This document shows, in pieces, positions 36,997-45,988 of a DNA stretch of 56,505 bases; the stretch's first letter is position 1; each line of letters begins with the position of its first letter. This DNA comes from Rhodoferax sp. (GTDB taxonomy: Bacteria; Pseudomonadota; Gammaproteobacteria; Burkholderiales; Burkholderiaceae_C), in NCBI RefSeq assembly GCF_010365055.1, contig NZ_JAAFHA010000016.1, forward strand, positions 1 to 56,505, read 5' to 3'. The translations under genes were made by a program, and so were the position numbers. The notes under the pieces were generated by a model that was not told where the DNA came from, searched no databases, and was given only the letters and a program-made list of their open reading frames with translations.

Positions 36997-37287
36997 TCAA
37001 TGCATCAGCGGCCCATCAAAATCCACCGCCTTGAAGGAGCCGTGCTCAAGAACTTCGAACCCGCGGGTACTGGGTATGCGGTACAGGCGCAAGCAGTCTT
37101 GCTGCGCATCGATTTCTGCGAGCAATTCCCGCTCAAGTGCCTCAAATTGCGCTACATCCAACTGGCACTCAAAAACCGATTTTTGTACCCGCTGCCCGGT
37201 GCTCTCGCAGACTTTGGCAACCCTTCGCAAACGGCGGCGCCCCGCCTTGGTTTCAGTACACACATCGTAGCAAACCAGTACCAGCAT
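36997..37287 (-). CDS. cas2: CRISPR-associated endonuclease Cas2
   Basis: A 96-residue ferredoxin-fold protein: [20 protein letters not shown] with the conserved Asp8, then [18 protein letters not shown] and LRLYRIPS. Length is standard for type I-C Cas2. It forms the Cas1-Cas2 integrase. Starts 9 bases after the cas1 stop and borders the leader. Confidence 0.96.
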   Translation of the reverse strand: MLVLVCYDVCTETKAGRRRLRRVAKVCESTGQRVQKSVFECQLDVAQFEALERELLAEIDAQQDCLRLYRIPSTRGFEVLEHGSFKAVDFDGPLMH

Positions 37288-37296
37288 GGCTCAATC

Positions 37297-38331
37297 CTAC
37301 TTGGCTACAAACGGCACATACGGTGCACCGTCATCGCGCAAAGAGCGCGCCATCAAGCGTGCCTGCACCAGCGGCACCAGGCCCAAGGGGACAGACTGCG
37401 CCAGCAGCGGGTGATTGATCTCGTCGCGCTTGCGTTCCTGATACGCCACCACCACGGCCTTGCGCGCATCGGGCTCCAGTAACACGCCACCGCCTTCACG
37501 CAAAACAAAATCATCAGCGTCCAACTGACCCCGGTTGATGAGCGTCAGGGCCAAGCGATCAGCCCAGGGGCGAAACTCTTCCATCAAATCCAGCGCCAGT
37601 GCAGCGCGGCCCGGTCGCAAGGCATGCAAAAAACCCACTTGCGGGTCCAGCCCGGCTGCCTCCAACGCGCTACGGCAGTCGTTCATCCACATGGAATACA
37701 AGAATGACAACATGGCATTGAAGCGGTCACGCGGCGGGCGACGCGTTCGCCCATCCATCTGGAAGACCGCGCGCGACTCAGGGCGCACCAGCAAATTGAG
37801 GCCGCTGAAATACTGGCGCGCCGCCTCACCCTCAATACCACGCAAGGCGTCCAGACTGGTGGTCCCGGTGAGCGCGCGCAAACTGGCAGCCAGGTCGTCG
37901 GCCAGGCGGGTTAATACCTGGGCTTCGTCTTCTGACTTGGCTTCGCGGGCGCCGCGCTGCAACACCTGCCGGGTGTTTTTGATCTTGCCCGCCACACAGG
38001 CGCGTGCCATGTCCAGCGTAAACGCGGGGTCTGCCACACGCCCAAACTGAGCTTGGCGCAGCAGAACATTGCCTGTGACTGCGCCCTCTAACCTTGCTTT
38101 GAAACGCCCATTGTCATCCAGCAACACCAGCGCAATGCCACCTTCAGCCAAGCGGTGCATGAGCGGTGCCGACAAGCCCGTATGACCGAAACACACCACC
38201 GCGCTCAAGTGGTGCAGTGGCACACGTAGCCTGGTTTCTTGCTCCACCTCCACGCGCAGAGTGTCGTTGTCCAGGCGCAGATAAGTGTCCGCTGTGGTGA
38301 CGTAGAGGGTGTTGAGGAGTTGCATGGGCAT
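37297..38331 (-). CDS. cas1: CRISPR-associated integrase Cas1 (type I-C)
   Basis: A 344-residue Cas1. The N-terminus LLNTLYVTTADTYLRLDND is typical of I-C; the metal ligands are Glu167 in RGIEGEAARQYF, His236 in GFLHALRPGR and Asp248/Glu251 in LDLMEEFRPW. It catalyses spacer insertion with Cas2. Two in-frame ATGs two codons apart are possible starts. G+C-rich (39 of 60 in one sampled line), unlike cas7 and cas8c. Confidence 0.96.
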   Translation of the reverse strand: MPMQLLNTLYVTTADTYLRLDNDTLRVEVEQETRLRVPLHHLSAVVCFGHTGLSAPLMHRLAEGGIALVLLDDNGRFKARLEGAVTGNVLLRQAQFGRVADPAFTLDMARACVAGKIKNTRQVLQRGAREAKSEDEAQVLTRLADDLAASLRALTGTTSLDALRGIEGEAARQYFSGLNLLVRPESRAVFQMDGRTRRPPRDRFNAMLSFLYSMWMNDCRSALEAAGLDPQVGFLHALRPGRAALALDLMEEFRPWADRLALTLINRGQLDADDFVLREGGGVLLEPDARKAVVVAYQERKRDEINHPLLAQSVPLGLVPLVQARLMARSLRDDGAPYVPFVAK

Positions 38332-38337
38332 CCAGAC

Positions 38338-38976
38338 CTAGGAATCGGGGTCGAACAGCGCAGACCGAGCGGCGATCAGCCCCGCGTGCGTGGCCTGCGG
38401 TTGGCAGCGCTCCAGCAGCGAACACGCTTTGCAACGCTTGGCCGCCTGCTCGCCCACCAGTGGCGGGGGCAACTCGCCGCTGGCCAGCATTTGGCGGATG
38501 GCGTCAGCGGTCTGCGCCACGTCAACGCGCAATTGTTCAGTGATAGCGACCACGCGCCGACGTTTGGAAGTGGCGTAGTAGAGGGCGCCCTCGTTCACCG
38601 TCTTGCCTGTCATGGCTTGCAGGCACATGCCTTGGGCTGCCAACTGCAGATCGTCACACGCGGCAATGTCTGCGGCCTTGTTGCGGCTGCCGTGTTTGTA
38701 TTCCACCGGGTAGGGCACGCCCCCAGCCAAAAATTCCACTACGTCGGACTTGCCCACCAAACCCAGCTCGTCATGCCACAGAGGCAAAGCGCGCTCCACG
38801 CGAACGCCTTTGGCGGTTTCGACTCCGGGCTGGTCTACCTTGGCATGCACCGCCTGGCCACGCAGGGTGTGGACGTTGTCGTCAAACACCTGCTCCAAGT
38901 GAATCAGTCCGCACTGGCGCGGGCAATAACGCCAGTGCTGCAGGGCAGACAGGGGGATGGGGTCAGGTTCAAGCAC
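38338..38976 (-). CDS. cas4: CRISPR-associated exonuclease Cas4
   Basis: A 212-residue RecB-family nuclease with an Fe-S cluster. IPLSALQHWRYCPRQC carries Cys18/Cys22, and the C-terminal cysteines are Cys182, 185 and 191 (KRCKACSLLERC). Nuclease residues are Asp78 (GKSDVVEF), Glu92 and Lys94 (PVEYKHG), and the QxxxC region LAAQGMCLQAM. It trims prespacers and selects their PAM end in type I-C. The start is GTG at 38976 with no clear ribosome site, 23 bases after the dinD-like gene, so translation may depend on that gene. Confidence 0.93.
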   Translation of the reverse strand: MLEPDPIPLSALQHWRYCPRQCGLIHLEQVFDDNVHTLRGQAVHAKVDQPGVETAKGVRVERALPLWHDELGLVGKSDVVEFLAGGVPYPVEYKHGSRNKAADIAACDDLQLAAQGMCLQAMTGKTVNEGALYYATSKRRRVVAITEQLRVDVAQTADAIRQMLASGELPPPLVGEQAAKRCKACSLLERCQPQATHAGLIAARSALFDPDS

Positions 38977-38999
38977 AAGCGGCCCGATGCGTGGATGCT

Positions 39000-39866
39000 T
39001 TACGCTTTCTTTGCGGCCTTGATGGCCTTGACGACCTTCACTACCTTGGGCGCAACCGGTGGCAGGTAATTGGCACCGGTGACCACCGACTTGCCGGTCT
39101 GGCTTTCCAGCTGGTGGCGGGCTTGGGCGGCAATGCGGCCTCCCGTTTTGGCAGCGGACTTGTTTTTTGCCATGCCGGTGGCATCCACACTTTCAGCTAT
39201 CTGCCGGGTGGACAGCTCAGCCAGGGCCGTGAAAATTAGCTCCGCCTCGCTCATGTGGTCCCGCAGGTTGTGGCTTGTCAGCCCCTTCATATCCTTGTGC
39301 TCCGCGACACTCACGCCCGACCACTCCTGATGGATGATGTTGGTCAGGATGGCAAATTCGCTGCCCTTTTTGATGTCGTGCTCGCTCCAATAGTCGGTGA
39401 GCTTGTTGCGGGTTTCCTGCCCGGTCATACGTTGCTGAATCCATTTGTCGCTGCGACCGTGCTGCTGCCAGGTCTGGCGGGCACGGTCCAGCGACAGGGC
39501 CGGATCGGCCATCTCTTGCATGCGCTCATAGCCGACCTTGGCAAGCCAGAGTTTGATGGGTTCGGCCTTGGGGCTGGGGACGGACTGCACCAGGCGCAGC
39601 AGGGTCTGGGCGGTGGCAACATCGGTGAGGTAGTTTTTCCCGTCGGCTGCCGGTAATTTCAGTCGGTGACAGTTTGTCACCGACTCACTGCCTTCCTTGC
39701 TCAGACGCTCTTTGAGCTTGTTCCAGTATTTGCGCGCAGTCTGGTAGTCGACCTGCTGCGTGAGCACCTGCACCACATCGATGACCGAAAACCACCAGAT
39801 TTCAGTCGTCTCGTCGTATAAACGACGAATTGTCTGACCATCAAATTCAGTGGGAAAGATTTTCAT
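39000..39866 (-). CDS. DinD-like Bro-N domain protein inside the cas operon
   Basis: A 288-residue protein. The N-terminal Bro-N domain reads FDGQTIRRLYDETTEIWWFS and VIDVVQVLTQQVDYQTARKY, then ATAQTLLRLVQSVPSPKAEP. The C-terminal half has the DinD pattern ILTNIIHQEWSGVSVAEHKD, LTSHNLRDHMSEAELIFTAL, NKSAAKTGGRIAAQARHQLE and TGKSVVTGANYLPP. A Lys/Ala tail (KVVKVVKAIKAAKKA) ends it. E. coli DinD is an SOS protein reported to inhibit and disassemble RecA filaments. Here it lies 47 bases after cas7 and 23 before cas4 on the same strand, with AAGGAA before its ATG; no LexA-type site was seen. It is not a standard type I-C gene. Its G+C (39 of 60 in one sampled line) resembles cas1. Confidence 0.85.
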   Translation of the reverse strand: MKIFPTEFDGQTIRRLYDETTEIWWFSVIDVVQVLTQQVDYQTARKYWNKLKERLSKEGSESVTNCHRLKLPAADGKNYLTDVATAQTLLRLVQSVPSPKAEPIKLWLAKVGYERMQEMADPALSLDRARQTWQQHGRSDKWIQQRMTGQETRNKLTDYWSEHDIKKGSEFAILTNIIHQEWSGVSVAEHKDMKGLTSHNLRDHMSEAELIFTALAELSTRQIAESVDATGMAKNKSAAKTGGRIAAQARHQLESQTGKSVVTGANYLPPVAPKVVKVVKAIKAAKKA

Positions 39867-39913
39867 TACCGGTTCCTTTTAGCGGGTTCATTTTCAGCAG
39901 CGTTGTGACCCAC

Positions 39914-40801
39914 TCAAAATCCATCAATGCATTCAGGCTCAAGTCCAGCCAGATCGTCAATCGTGTACGTGCCGTCAGGGTGAACTGTCAGGCTCCGATG
40001 CACTTTGGCCGAGGAGTACTGCCCTGACTTGCAATTGTGTTTCCACCAAATGACTTTGATTACCTCCATGCTGCCCGCTGGCCTGGCTGAGGACTCATCG
40101 TTCTCAAATAACTTCGGCAGCACTTTTTTCATGGCATCTGCATCGTTATCAGAAAACCGGGTTTTTTCGGCCAATTGCGGATTCATGCTGCCGTAGAAGC
40201 GGTAGATGCCGTGATCAACGCGGTGCTTCATGCCCATCGTGTCGGGACTCCGTTTCCCATCCTTGGTATCTTCGCCGTTGACACTTTTTGTAATTTGCGT
40301 GCTGATGACATCAATCGGTTCCACACTGAAAGCAGATTGAACCGTCACTGGTCCCCGAATGCCAATCGACACACCGGTGTCACCCTCATCTTCGCTACCG
40401 TCTTCTTTCTTTTTGCCGGCTTTCTTGTTGCTCTTGAGCGCAAACAACTGACCAAAAGCACGTACGTCAAACCATTTGGCACAAGCCAGCGTGACCGTCT
40501 TATCTGATCCCAATTCCTTATCCAAACCAGCTTCAGCACGTGACCGCAAGCTCTTGCAGTCATCTGCCTTTCGATCATCAGACTGCACAAATATCATGTT
40601 TCCATCATCTGCTCTGCCATCCGCTATCCAGCGCTCAAGCAATCGGTCACGAATCTTCCGTTTGATGGAAACATCGGTCATTTCGCCGAAATTTGAATAG
40701 TCAGTACGCGGGCGATTTCCGTTAAGCGGGTCTCCGTTCGGGTTGGCGTTTTTCACGCGCAGAATCACAGCGAAGTCAATTTTGTTTTGTAAGGTTGTCA
40801 T
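39914..40801 (-). CDS. cas7c: Type I-C Cascade backbone protein Cas7 (Csd2)
   Basis: A 295-residue Csd2: KIDFAVILRVKNANPNGDPL followed by NRPRTDYSNFGEMTDVSIKR, then CAKWFDVRAFGQLFA, GIRGPVTVQSAFSVEPIDVI and DTMGMKHRVDHGIYRFYGSM. It coats the crRNA spacer in Cascade. A Lys/Glu-rich loop (KSNKKAGKKKEDGSEDEGD, about residues 123-141) may be variable. AAGGAG precedes the ATG at 40801. The gene is poorer in G+C than its downstream neighbours. Confidence 0.96.
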   Translation of the reverse strand: MTTLQNKIDFAVILRVKNANPNGDPLNGNRPRTDYSNFGEMTDVSIKRKIRDRLLERWIADGRADDGNMIFVQSDDRKADDCKSLRSRAEAGLDKELGSDKTVTLACAKWFDVRAFGQLFALKSNKKAGKKKEDGSEDEGDTGVSIGIRGPVTVQSAFSVEPIDVISTQITKSVNGEDTKDGKRSPDTMGMKHRVDHGIYRFYGSMNPQLAEKTRFSDNDADAMKKVLPKLFENDESSARPAGSMEVIKVIWWKHNCKSGQYSSAKVHRSLTVHPDGTYTIDDLAGLEPECIDGF

Positions 40802-40819
40802 GTTGGGCTCCTTGGTTGT

Positions 40820-42727
40820 TTATTCAGTAGGGGTGTCTTCAGCGCTGTTGCTCGCATCAATTTTTGGTGGATTCAATTCCCGTCGTTGGCAGTGGTATCC
40901 GAGCAAAAACTCACCGGAAAGCTTCTTGTCGTCAAGAAAATCATCGCCAACAAAGCTGCAAACGATGGTGTCATGCAGCTTTTCCATTTCGTAAAGAAAC
41001 GCGGGGCGCTTGGCTCGCAAGCGTGATTTCGACGGTGCTAGAGCCAATTCAATTGTCCGCCACGTGCTGGCAGGTCGGTCGGCGAAGCGCTGCATCAATT
41101 TGGCCGCAGTGGTGTCTCGCGTCTCTTTTCCAACGTAAAGCGCTCGGCCCTCAATGTGCTCAGCCACAGCCAGAAGGCGTCCGTAGAGGTAGTCCCGGGA
41201 TGTCCGGTCTGTTTCCAATGTCATTTGATAGTCCCTTTCATTAAAAAAGCCTTTGAACAAAGAGCAGGCAATCCCAAGATTTTTCTCCCACTCCCAGTGC
41301 TCCATGCCGACGCGATTACAAGACCGTCGTACAACTGAATCAACAAGATCGCGTGGGAACGGCTGGCTATCAACAATGCAAGGCAGTAGCCGCTCAATCG
41401 TGCTTCTTCGCAACTTGTAGTCGATACGGCGACCATAAACAGCCTCTGCGATATCGCGCGGGGCGGGCGCGCCAACAAATTTGGAGTCCTTGCCGAAGTT
41501 TTGCAGCCAAGCAAATTTCTCGTGCCAAGACTGAAGTCGATCAAGGAATTCAGAGCCTTTCAGCTCCCGGTAGAAAGAAATGGCCATGCGCCCCGGTGTC
41601 GCCGAATCAAGTCCCATGACGATGATGTCGTCGGTCGGATCAAGCTTTGCGCGGTATCCCGCGATGGCTTTCTTTAGCCTCAAGGCAAAAGCTTGACCAA
41701 CGTCACCAACATCAGCCTGCAGTTCATCCAGCACAGATTCGGAAGCGTCTTCACCACTCAAAAAAAGTGAAAGTGAATCCTTGAATGGATCAGGCACCGG
41801 TTTACCGGCAACAGCCCAGGTAACAATAACTTGATCTTCATTTCGATACGCTTGTCTCTGGATCAGCCAACGCAGCGCGTTATGCGCCTTCTGGGTCACC
41901 TCATAGCCAACACCACAGGCTTGCAACCCCGTTTTGTCGGTGAACCTGCCCAGAAAGGTGTAGCCTGAATCGTCATTGGCACTAATGAGCTTGGCACCAT
42001 CCCCCGCATGGCGGATTCTCTTGGGGTGACTAGCGGCAAGTGCGGCTTGGGCATCACCAGTCACCATACAAACGCCGGTTAATTTTTTGGTGCTGGCATC
42101 GTATGCAGCCCAAGCGTTTTGCAAGGGCTTATCTTCCCAAACAGCAGTACACGGATTGTCTAGCTCCCAGACCTGCCAACGAACGAAGGCATCGCCTTGA
42201 TCCCTTTCCCCGTCTTTGGCGGTCAAATACCGAAAAATATTCGGGGCTTGCTCTTCGCTTGTCCATCGGGTAAACAGTATTCCGTCTGTACCAAGGTGGA
42301 GGACTTTTTCATTCACTAAGTCCTGCACCAAACGACCCTTTCTGACATATTGAAGTACTGCCTTTGCTTTGGGATGGCTGAATTCCGAGGTACACCACGC
42401 ATTGAGTTGCTCCTCGTATTCCCTAAAGAAACTTGGTTTTTTCCCGCCATAGTGGGGGTAATCAACGGCGCAGTATTGAACCTTGTCGCATAAAGGATGT
42501 GGCGGTGGCTTTGTTCCGACACGCCCGGCCGACTGTTCCGTTGCCGGTATGACGGTTTCCACTTTCTGAACAGTTCTTGCACCCTTGAAGTTTCCATCCG
42601 CATCAATCGTGATTTCGACGTGAGCTTGCTGCGGGGTGTGGCCTATAGGGAGCAACCCGATCTCACCAGGCGCTTCCCGCCCCCAACACTGCTCGTAGGT
42701 TTCATAAAGTTTTTGAACCCAGCTCAC
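40820..42727 (-). CDS. cas8c: Type I-C Cascade large subunit Cas8c (Csd1)
   Basis: A 635-residue Csd1 protein: WVQKLYETYEQCWG at the N-terminus, LLPIGHTPQQAHVEITID with DGNFKGARTV, then HPLCDKVQYCAVDYPHYGGK and VTGDAQAALAASHPKRIRHA. IVMGLDSATPGRMAISFYRE and DTTAAKLMQRFADRPASTWR are characteristic of later parts. It reads the PAM and starts R-loop formation; in I-C an internal start within cas8c can yield Cas11c. The start is GTG at 42727, decided by GGAGG 6 bases upstream, one base after the cas5c stop. G+C is low for the window. Confidence 0.95.
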   Translation of the reverse strand: MSWVQKLYETYEQCWGREAPGEIGLLPIGHTPQQAHVEITIDADGNFKGARTVQKVETVIPATEQSAGRVGTKPPPHPLCDKVQYCAVDYPHYGGKKPSFFREYEEQLNAWCTSEFSHPKAKAVLQYVRKGRLVQDLVNEKVLHLGTDGILFTRWTSEEQAPNIFRYLTAKDGERDQGDAFVRWQVWELDNPCTAVWEDKPLQNAWAAYDASTKKLTGVCMVTGDAQAALAASHPKRIRHAGDGAKLISANDDSGYTFLGRFTDKTGLQACGVGYEVTQKAHNALRWLIQRQAYRNEDQVIVTWAVAGKPVPDPFKDSLSLFLSGEDASESVLDELQADVGDVGQAFALRLKKAIAGYRAKLDPTDDIIVMGLDSATPGRMAISFYRELKGSEFLDRLQSWHEKFAWLQNFGKDSKFVGAPAPRDIAEAVYGRRIDYKLRRSTIERLLPCIVDSQPFPRDLVDSVVRRSCNRVGMEHWEWEKNLGIACSLFKGFFNERDYQMTLETDRTSRDYLYGRLLAVAEHIEGRALYVGKETRDTTAAKLMQRFADRPASTWRTIELALAPSKSRLRAKRPAFLYEMEKLHDTIVCSFVGDDFLDDKKLSGEFLLGYHCQRRELNPPKIDASNSAEDTPTE

Positions 42728-42728
42728 G

Positions 42729-43442
42729 TCAATCCTCCAATTCAGATGCTTCGGCTTCGACGTTTTTCATATTTTTTGTGCCGAATTTTTTAACACCCAT
42801 ATCCCGAACAAATTTGCGAACAGTGATGTCCTCTGGGCGTGCAAAGCGGATACGACCATCGATCATGATTGGTCGCCAAAAGCGCGCATGCAGCTGTTTG
42901 TCCCCAGTTTCATCAGGGTAGTCAAACCCGTGAAACGTCAGACCAAACGCCAGTTCCCCGTCACTGTCATAGGCACCTACTTCTTCCCCATAAACACAAG
43001 GTTCGACGTAGCCCTGGCAATCGCGTGTACCGAGAAAAACGTCCTGCCGTCCGCCTCGCTCCAACATGCGTCTGGCGATGGTGAGGTGCTTACCTTCAAT
43101 TCGATCGTCCGCCAATTCCGGCCGATGCAAATTCCACTCAAAATGAGCGCCAACCTGGTATTCCACGTCTACCAAAAAGGTGTAAATCGCCAAGGTGTTT
43201 CCACCTCCGAAATCCAGCGGCTTGGTTCCCTTCGTCTGCGTGCGAACACGCTTCATCACGCGCACTTCGTCAATCACCCAGATGAACGTGGGCTTCCAGT
43301 AAATCGACTTGGCAATGCCTTTGAGTGCCTCGTAAGTAGGGATGTGGTACGAACACTTTTCCCCACCAATTCTGCTCAGTGGATCGGTGAACAAGGCGTG
43401 CCGCGCCGACACCTTAAATTCAATGCTGTTTCGGTTAGCCAT
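42729..43442 (-). CDS. cas5c: Type I-C Cas5 (Cas5d), crRNA processing endonuclease
   Basis: A 237-residue RAMP protein: SIEFKVSARHALFTDPLSRI, GEKCSYHIPTYEALKGIAKS and IYWKPTFIWVIDEVRV cover the N-terminal RRM fold, with catalytic-type residues Tyr, Lys and His in the conserved positions of the family. VFLGTRDCQGYVEPC follows. In I-C it replaces Cas6 and cuts the repeat hairpin. The start at 43442 follows GGAGG and overlaps the cas3 stop by 8 bases; an upstream ATG (43511) lies deep in cas3 and is rejected. Confidence 0.94.
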   Translation of the reverse strand: MANRNSIEFKVSARHALFTDPLSRIGGEKCSYHIPTYEALKGIAKSIYWKPTFIWVIDEVRVMKRVRTQTKGTKPLDFGGGNTLAIYTFLVDVEYQVGAHFEWNLHRPELADDRIEGKHLTIARRMLERGGRQDVFLGTRDCQGYVEPCVYGEEVGAYDSDGELAFGLTFHGFDYPDETGDKQLHARFWRPIMIDGRIRFARPEDITVRKFVRDMGVKKFGTKNMKNVEAEASELED

Positions 43443-45918
43443 AAAGAACCTCCATATTTCCTTCAGGTGTTGTTGAAAGACCAAACTCCTCGCTGTAGTA
43501 GCGGGAATCAATCAAAAACAAAATTCCGGTTTCTTTCCGAACTTCTTGCACAACCCCAGCTTTTTGCAGTGTCTCAAGAACGTTCGGGAATACATTCACA
43601 CTGAACTGTTGGGCCTGACGCAACAGTTCAAACTCCTTCGCCGGCATGTATGCGCCGCATAAATCAGCAATCAGGTCTTTGCCCGCCTGACCATAAGGAA
43701 CAATCACCCCGCGTGTCGGTGCATCGATCGCCTTGAAAGCCTTGGCTGCAGACATGAAAGATTGCCGCAGGTAAATATTGGGTGCCTGACCCTTGGTTCT
43801 GCAGTGCTCTGCCGTAGCGTGCGTATTGACGGCCAGCAGATTAAGCAGTGAGTCTTTATGCCCGACTACCTTCTCTGAAACTGGATAAACCATTTCACCG
43901 GCTCTTGCAAAAAAGTAGTTCTGGTAATACCAGTCCAAGGTTTTTAACCCAATCAGGTTATTGCCAAATTTTGCTGGGTTGGCCTCATAGTCACTGAACA
44001 CACGGTCAGCCTTGTCACGGCCGATACTGATGTCCGGCAGCATGCTCAGGTTTTCGTCTTGTGGATTGACGACATGAACAATCCCCAACGCTGATCGACC
44101 ATTGCGATTGCACCGCCCCGATGCCTGGGCTATGGAGTCCAAACCTGCCATGAACCGAATGACCGCACCAAAGTCCACATCCACACCCGCTTCAATCAGT
44201 TGGGTGCTGACGAGTAGCGTTTGCTCCTGCTTTTCAAGACGAATCCGTACTTCAGCTAGTATGGACTTGCGATGTGCAGGGCACATATTTGTGCTCAGGT
44301 GGTAGACCGGAATGGTTGCATGCTTCTTGCAAAGCCGGTAGATGGTTTGCGCCGAATTCTTGGTATTGACAATGACCAGGCAACTGTTCGCCCTCAGCGT
44401 TTCCTCTTGTGCCAGTAGTGCAATTTCCTCCATCGTCCAACCGCCGGGTTTACGACGGTTCTTGACCTCGACCCGCTTCAAGTCATCAAACAATTTCTTA
44501 ATATCCGGCATAAGTTCATTGCCATCAGGAATGCGAATAGCGCCCTTGTCTGCATCGACCTTATTTAGCAGTGGCTGAGTAGCTGTACACAGCACAACGG
44601 TGCTGCCGCACTGCTCAACCAGAAAATTGATGGCGTTGTTGAAAAGATGAACACAGTTGATAGGCAGAGTCTGGATTTCATCGAAGATCAGCACCGCGTT
44701 GGCCAGTTGGTGCATGCGCCGTGCCCCCCGCGTACCAGAACCGAACAAAGTTTCCAAAAACTGAACGCTGGTCGTATAAACGATAGGCGCATCCCAGTTT
44801 TCAGAAAGTATTTTCCCGCGCCAAGTCTGCTGCTCAGGGGTCAGATTGGAGTGATGCTCAAGGAGCACCGTGCCCGGTGTCACACCTTGGGGCTCAAGAA
44901 TGCTTCGGACCACTTCTGCGTTTTGATCAATGATCGATGTGAAAGGGATGACGTAGATCACGCGATCCATTGCGTGTTTGTGCGCATGATGCAGAGCGAA
45001 GCGCAGGCTCGCCAGTGTTTTTCCGCCGCCAGTTGGCACGGTCAATGTATAGATGCCTTTGGAACGTGATGCGCCATCCAGACAATGGCGCGAGATGTCT
45101 TGGCGTAGATCGTCGATTGGTAGCTTGGGCTCAAAGGCCGCCAGATGCCTTTCCAAACGAACGATTAATGCGTCCCATGCTGCGTAGCTGCCACGCATTC
45201 GCAGCTTGGCATGCTTTGGACTCTCAAAGTCAGCCGTATCTATGCGGTCTGCGTCAATTAAACAACTGAACAAGAAGCGAACAAGCAGTCCAATATGCTG
45301 CTGAGAAACAATGCCTTTATCATTTTTCTCAGGTGCCGCACGGACAACTTTGCCGATTGCAGCGCTCACCCCTCCAATCATTGATGGTTGGGTGATGAGT
45401 TCGCGCATGCGCGACACGATGGCTTCATCGGCTGCGGCGCGCGCTTCAATCAAATGAGTTCGGTCGTCCAGTTTGCTCATGCGTTTGGTGAACGAATCTT
45501 CGCCCAGGCTATTCAAGTCAGAGGTCAGGCAATCAATCAGCCCAGAGTGATGGGAGGCGATGCACAAGGCCAGTACCTGCCCGACGATCTGGCCGATTTG
45601 TCCCAATTGTGAAAGCTCGCGCCAGACCAATTGAGCCCCAGCAGTGGAGTGATCCACCTTGCCCTTGAGTCCCTTGGCATTGACAAAATCTTCGTCTTCA
45701 TCGGGATTGAGCAATTCAACCGCAGATTTCAGATAGTTCTGGAACTCTTCGCTGTATTTGCCTAGATCGTGCAGCAAGCCCATTAGTTCACCCTGCTCGG
45801 CCAGACCGATCTTTCGAGCAAAATCTCTGGCCAGCATCGATACACCGATCAAGTGATCTGGCAGCCACTGGATGGAGCCATCCGCTTCCCGGACGTGGGC
45901 GATAGGTTTTAGCCTCAT
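43435..45918 (-). CDS. cas3: CRISPR-associated nuclease-helicase Cas3
   Basis: An 827-residue fused HD nuclease and SF2 helicase. HD motif LMGLLHDLGKYSEEF (His50-Asp51), then VDHSTAGAQLVW and SHHSGLID as further HD ligands. Helicase: Walker A TVPTGGGKTLASLRFALHHA (about 295), Walker B LIFDEIQTLP (about 411), motif III VLCTATQPLL, and motif VI QASGRCNRNGRS (about 600). It unwinds and degrades target DNA recruited by Cascade. The ATG at 45918 has no obvious ribosome site. First cas gene; a WYL regulator lies 70 bases upstream on the same strand. Confidence 0.96.
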   Translation of the reverse strand: MRLKPIAHVREADGSIQWLPDHLIGVSMLARDFARKIGLAEQGELMGLLHDLGKYSEEFQNYLKSAVELLNPDEDEDFVNAKGLKGKVDHSTAGAQLVWRELSQLGQIGQIVGQVLALCIASHHSGLIDCLTSDLNSLGEDSFTKRMSKLDDRTHLIEARAAADEAIVSRMRELITQPSMIGGVSAAIGKVVRAAPEKNDKGIVSQQHIGLLVRFLFSCLIDADRIDTADFESPKHAKLRMRGSYAAWDALIVRLERHLAAFEPKLPIDDLRQDISRHCLDGASRSKGIYTLTVPTGGGKTLASLRFALHHAHKHAMDRVIYVIPFTSIIDQNAEVVRSILEPQGVTPGTVLLEHHSNLTPEQQTWRGKILSENWDAPIVYTTSVQFLETLFGSGTRGARRMHQLANAVLIFDEIQTLPINCVHLFNNAINFLVEQCGSTVVLCTATQPLLNKVDADKGAIRIPDGNELMPDIKKLFDDLKRVEVKNRRKPGGWTMEEIALLAQEETLRANSCLVIVNTKNSAQTIYRLCKKHATIPVYHLSTNMCPAHRKSILAEVRIRLEKQEQTLLVSTQLIEAGVDVDFGAVIRFMAGLDSIAQASGRCNRNGRSALGIVHVVNPQDENLSMLPDISIGRDKADRVFSDYEANPAKFGNNLIGLKTLDWYYQNYFFARAGEMVYPVSEKVVGHKDSLLNLLAVNTHATAEHCRTKGQAPNIYLRQSFMSAAKAFKAIDAPTRGVIVPYGQAGKDLIADLCGAYMPAKEFELLRQAQQFSVNVFPNVLETLQKAGVVQEVRKETGILFLIDSRYYSEEFGLSTTPEGNMEVLYG

Positions 45919-45958
45919 TGGGTTTTGTTAAGCATTGGGGGAAGCTTACATGCGCTGA

Positions 45959-45975
45959 GGGTCACCACATGACCC
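45959..45975. promoter_or_regulatory. Inverted repeat between the WYL gene and cas3
   Basis: GGGTCA-CCACA-TGACCC, a perfect 6-bp dyad with a 5-base spacer, 41 bases upstream of the cas3 ATG. It could be an operator for the WYL regulator just upstream, or a weak transcription-stop hairpin; no T-run adjoins it. Confidence 0.5.
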
Positions 45976-45988
45976 ACTCTCCCACGAC

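Noticed and set aside
36722..37000. A 92-codon minus-strand frame through the leader, possibly a small protein
   Set aside because: It runs into the first CRISPR repeat, overlaps the cas2 end and has no ribosome site or family likeness.
39867..39913. LexA box in front of the dinD-like gene
   Set aside because: No CTGT-N8-ACAG pattern is present in the gap, so SOS control of this copy is not supported by the sequence.
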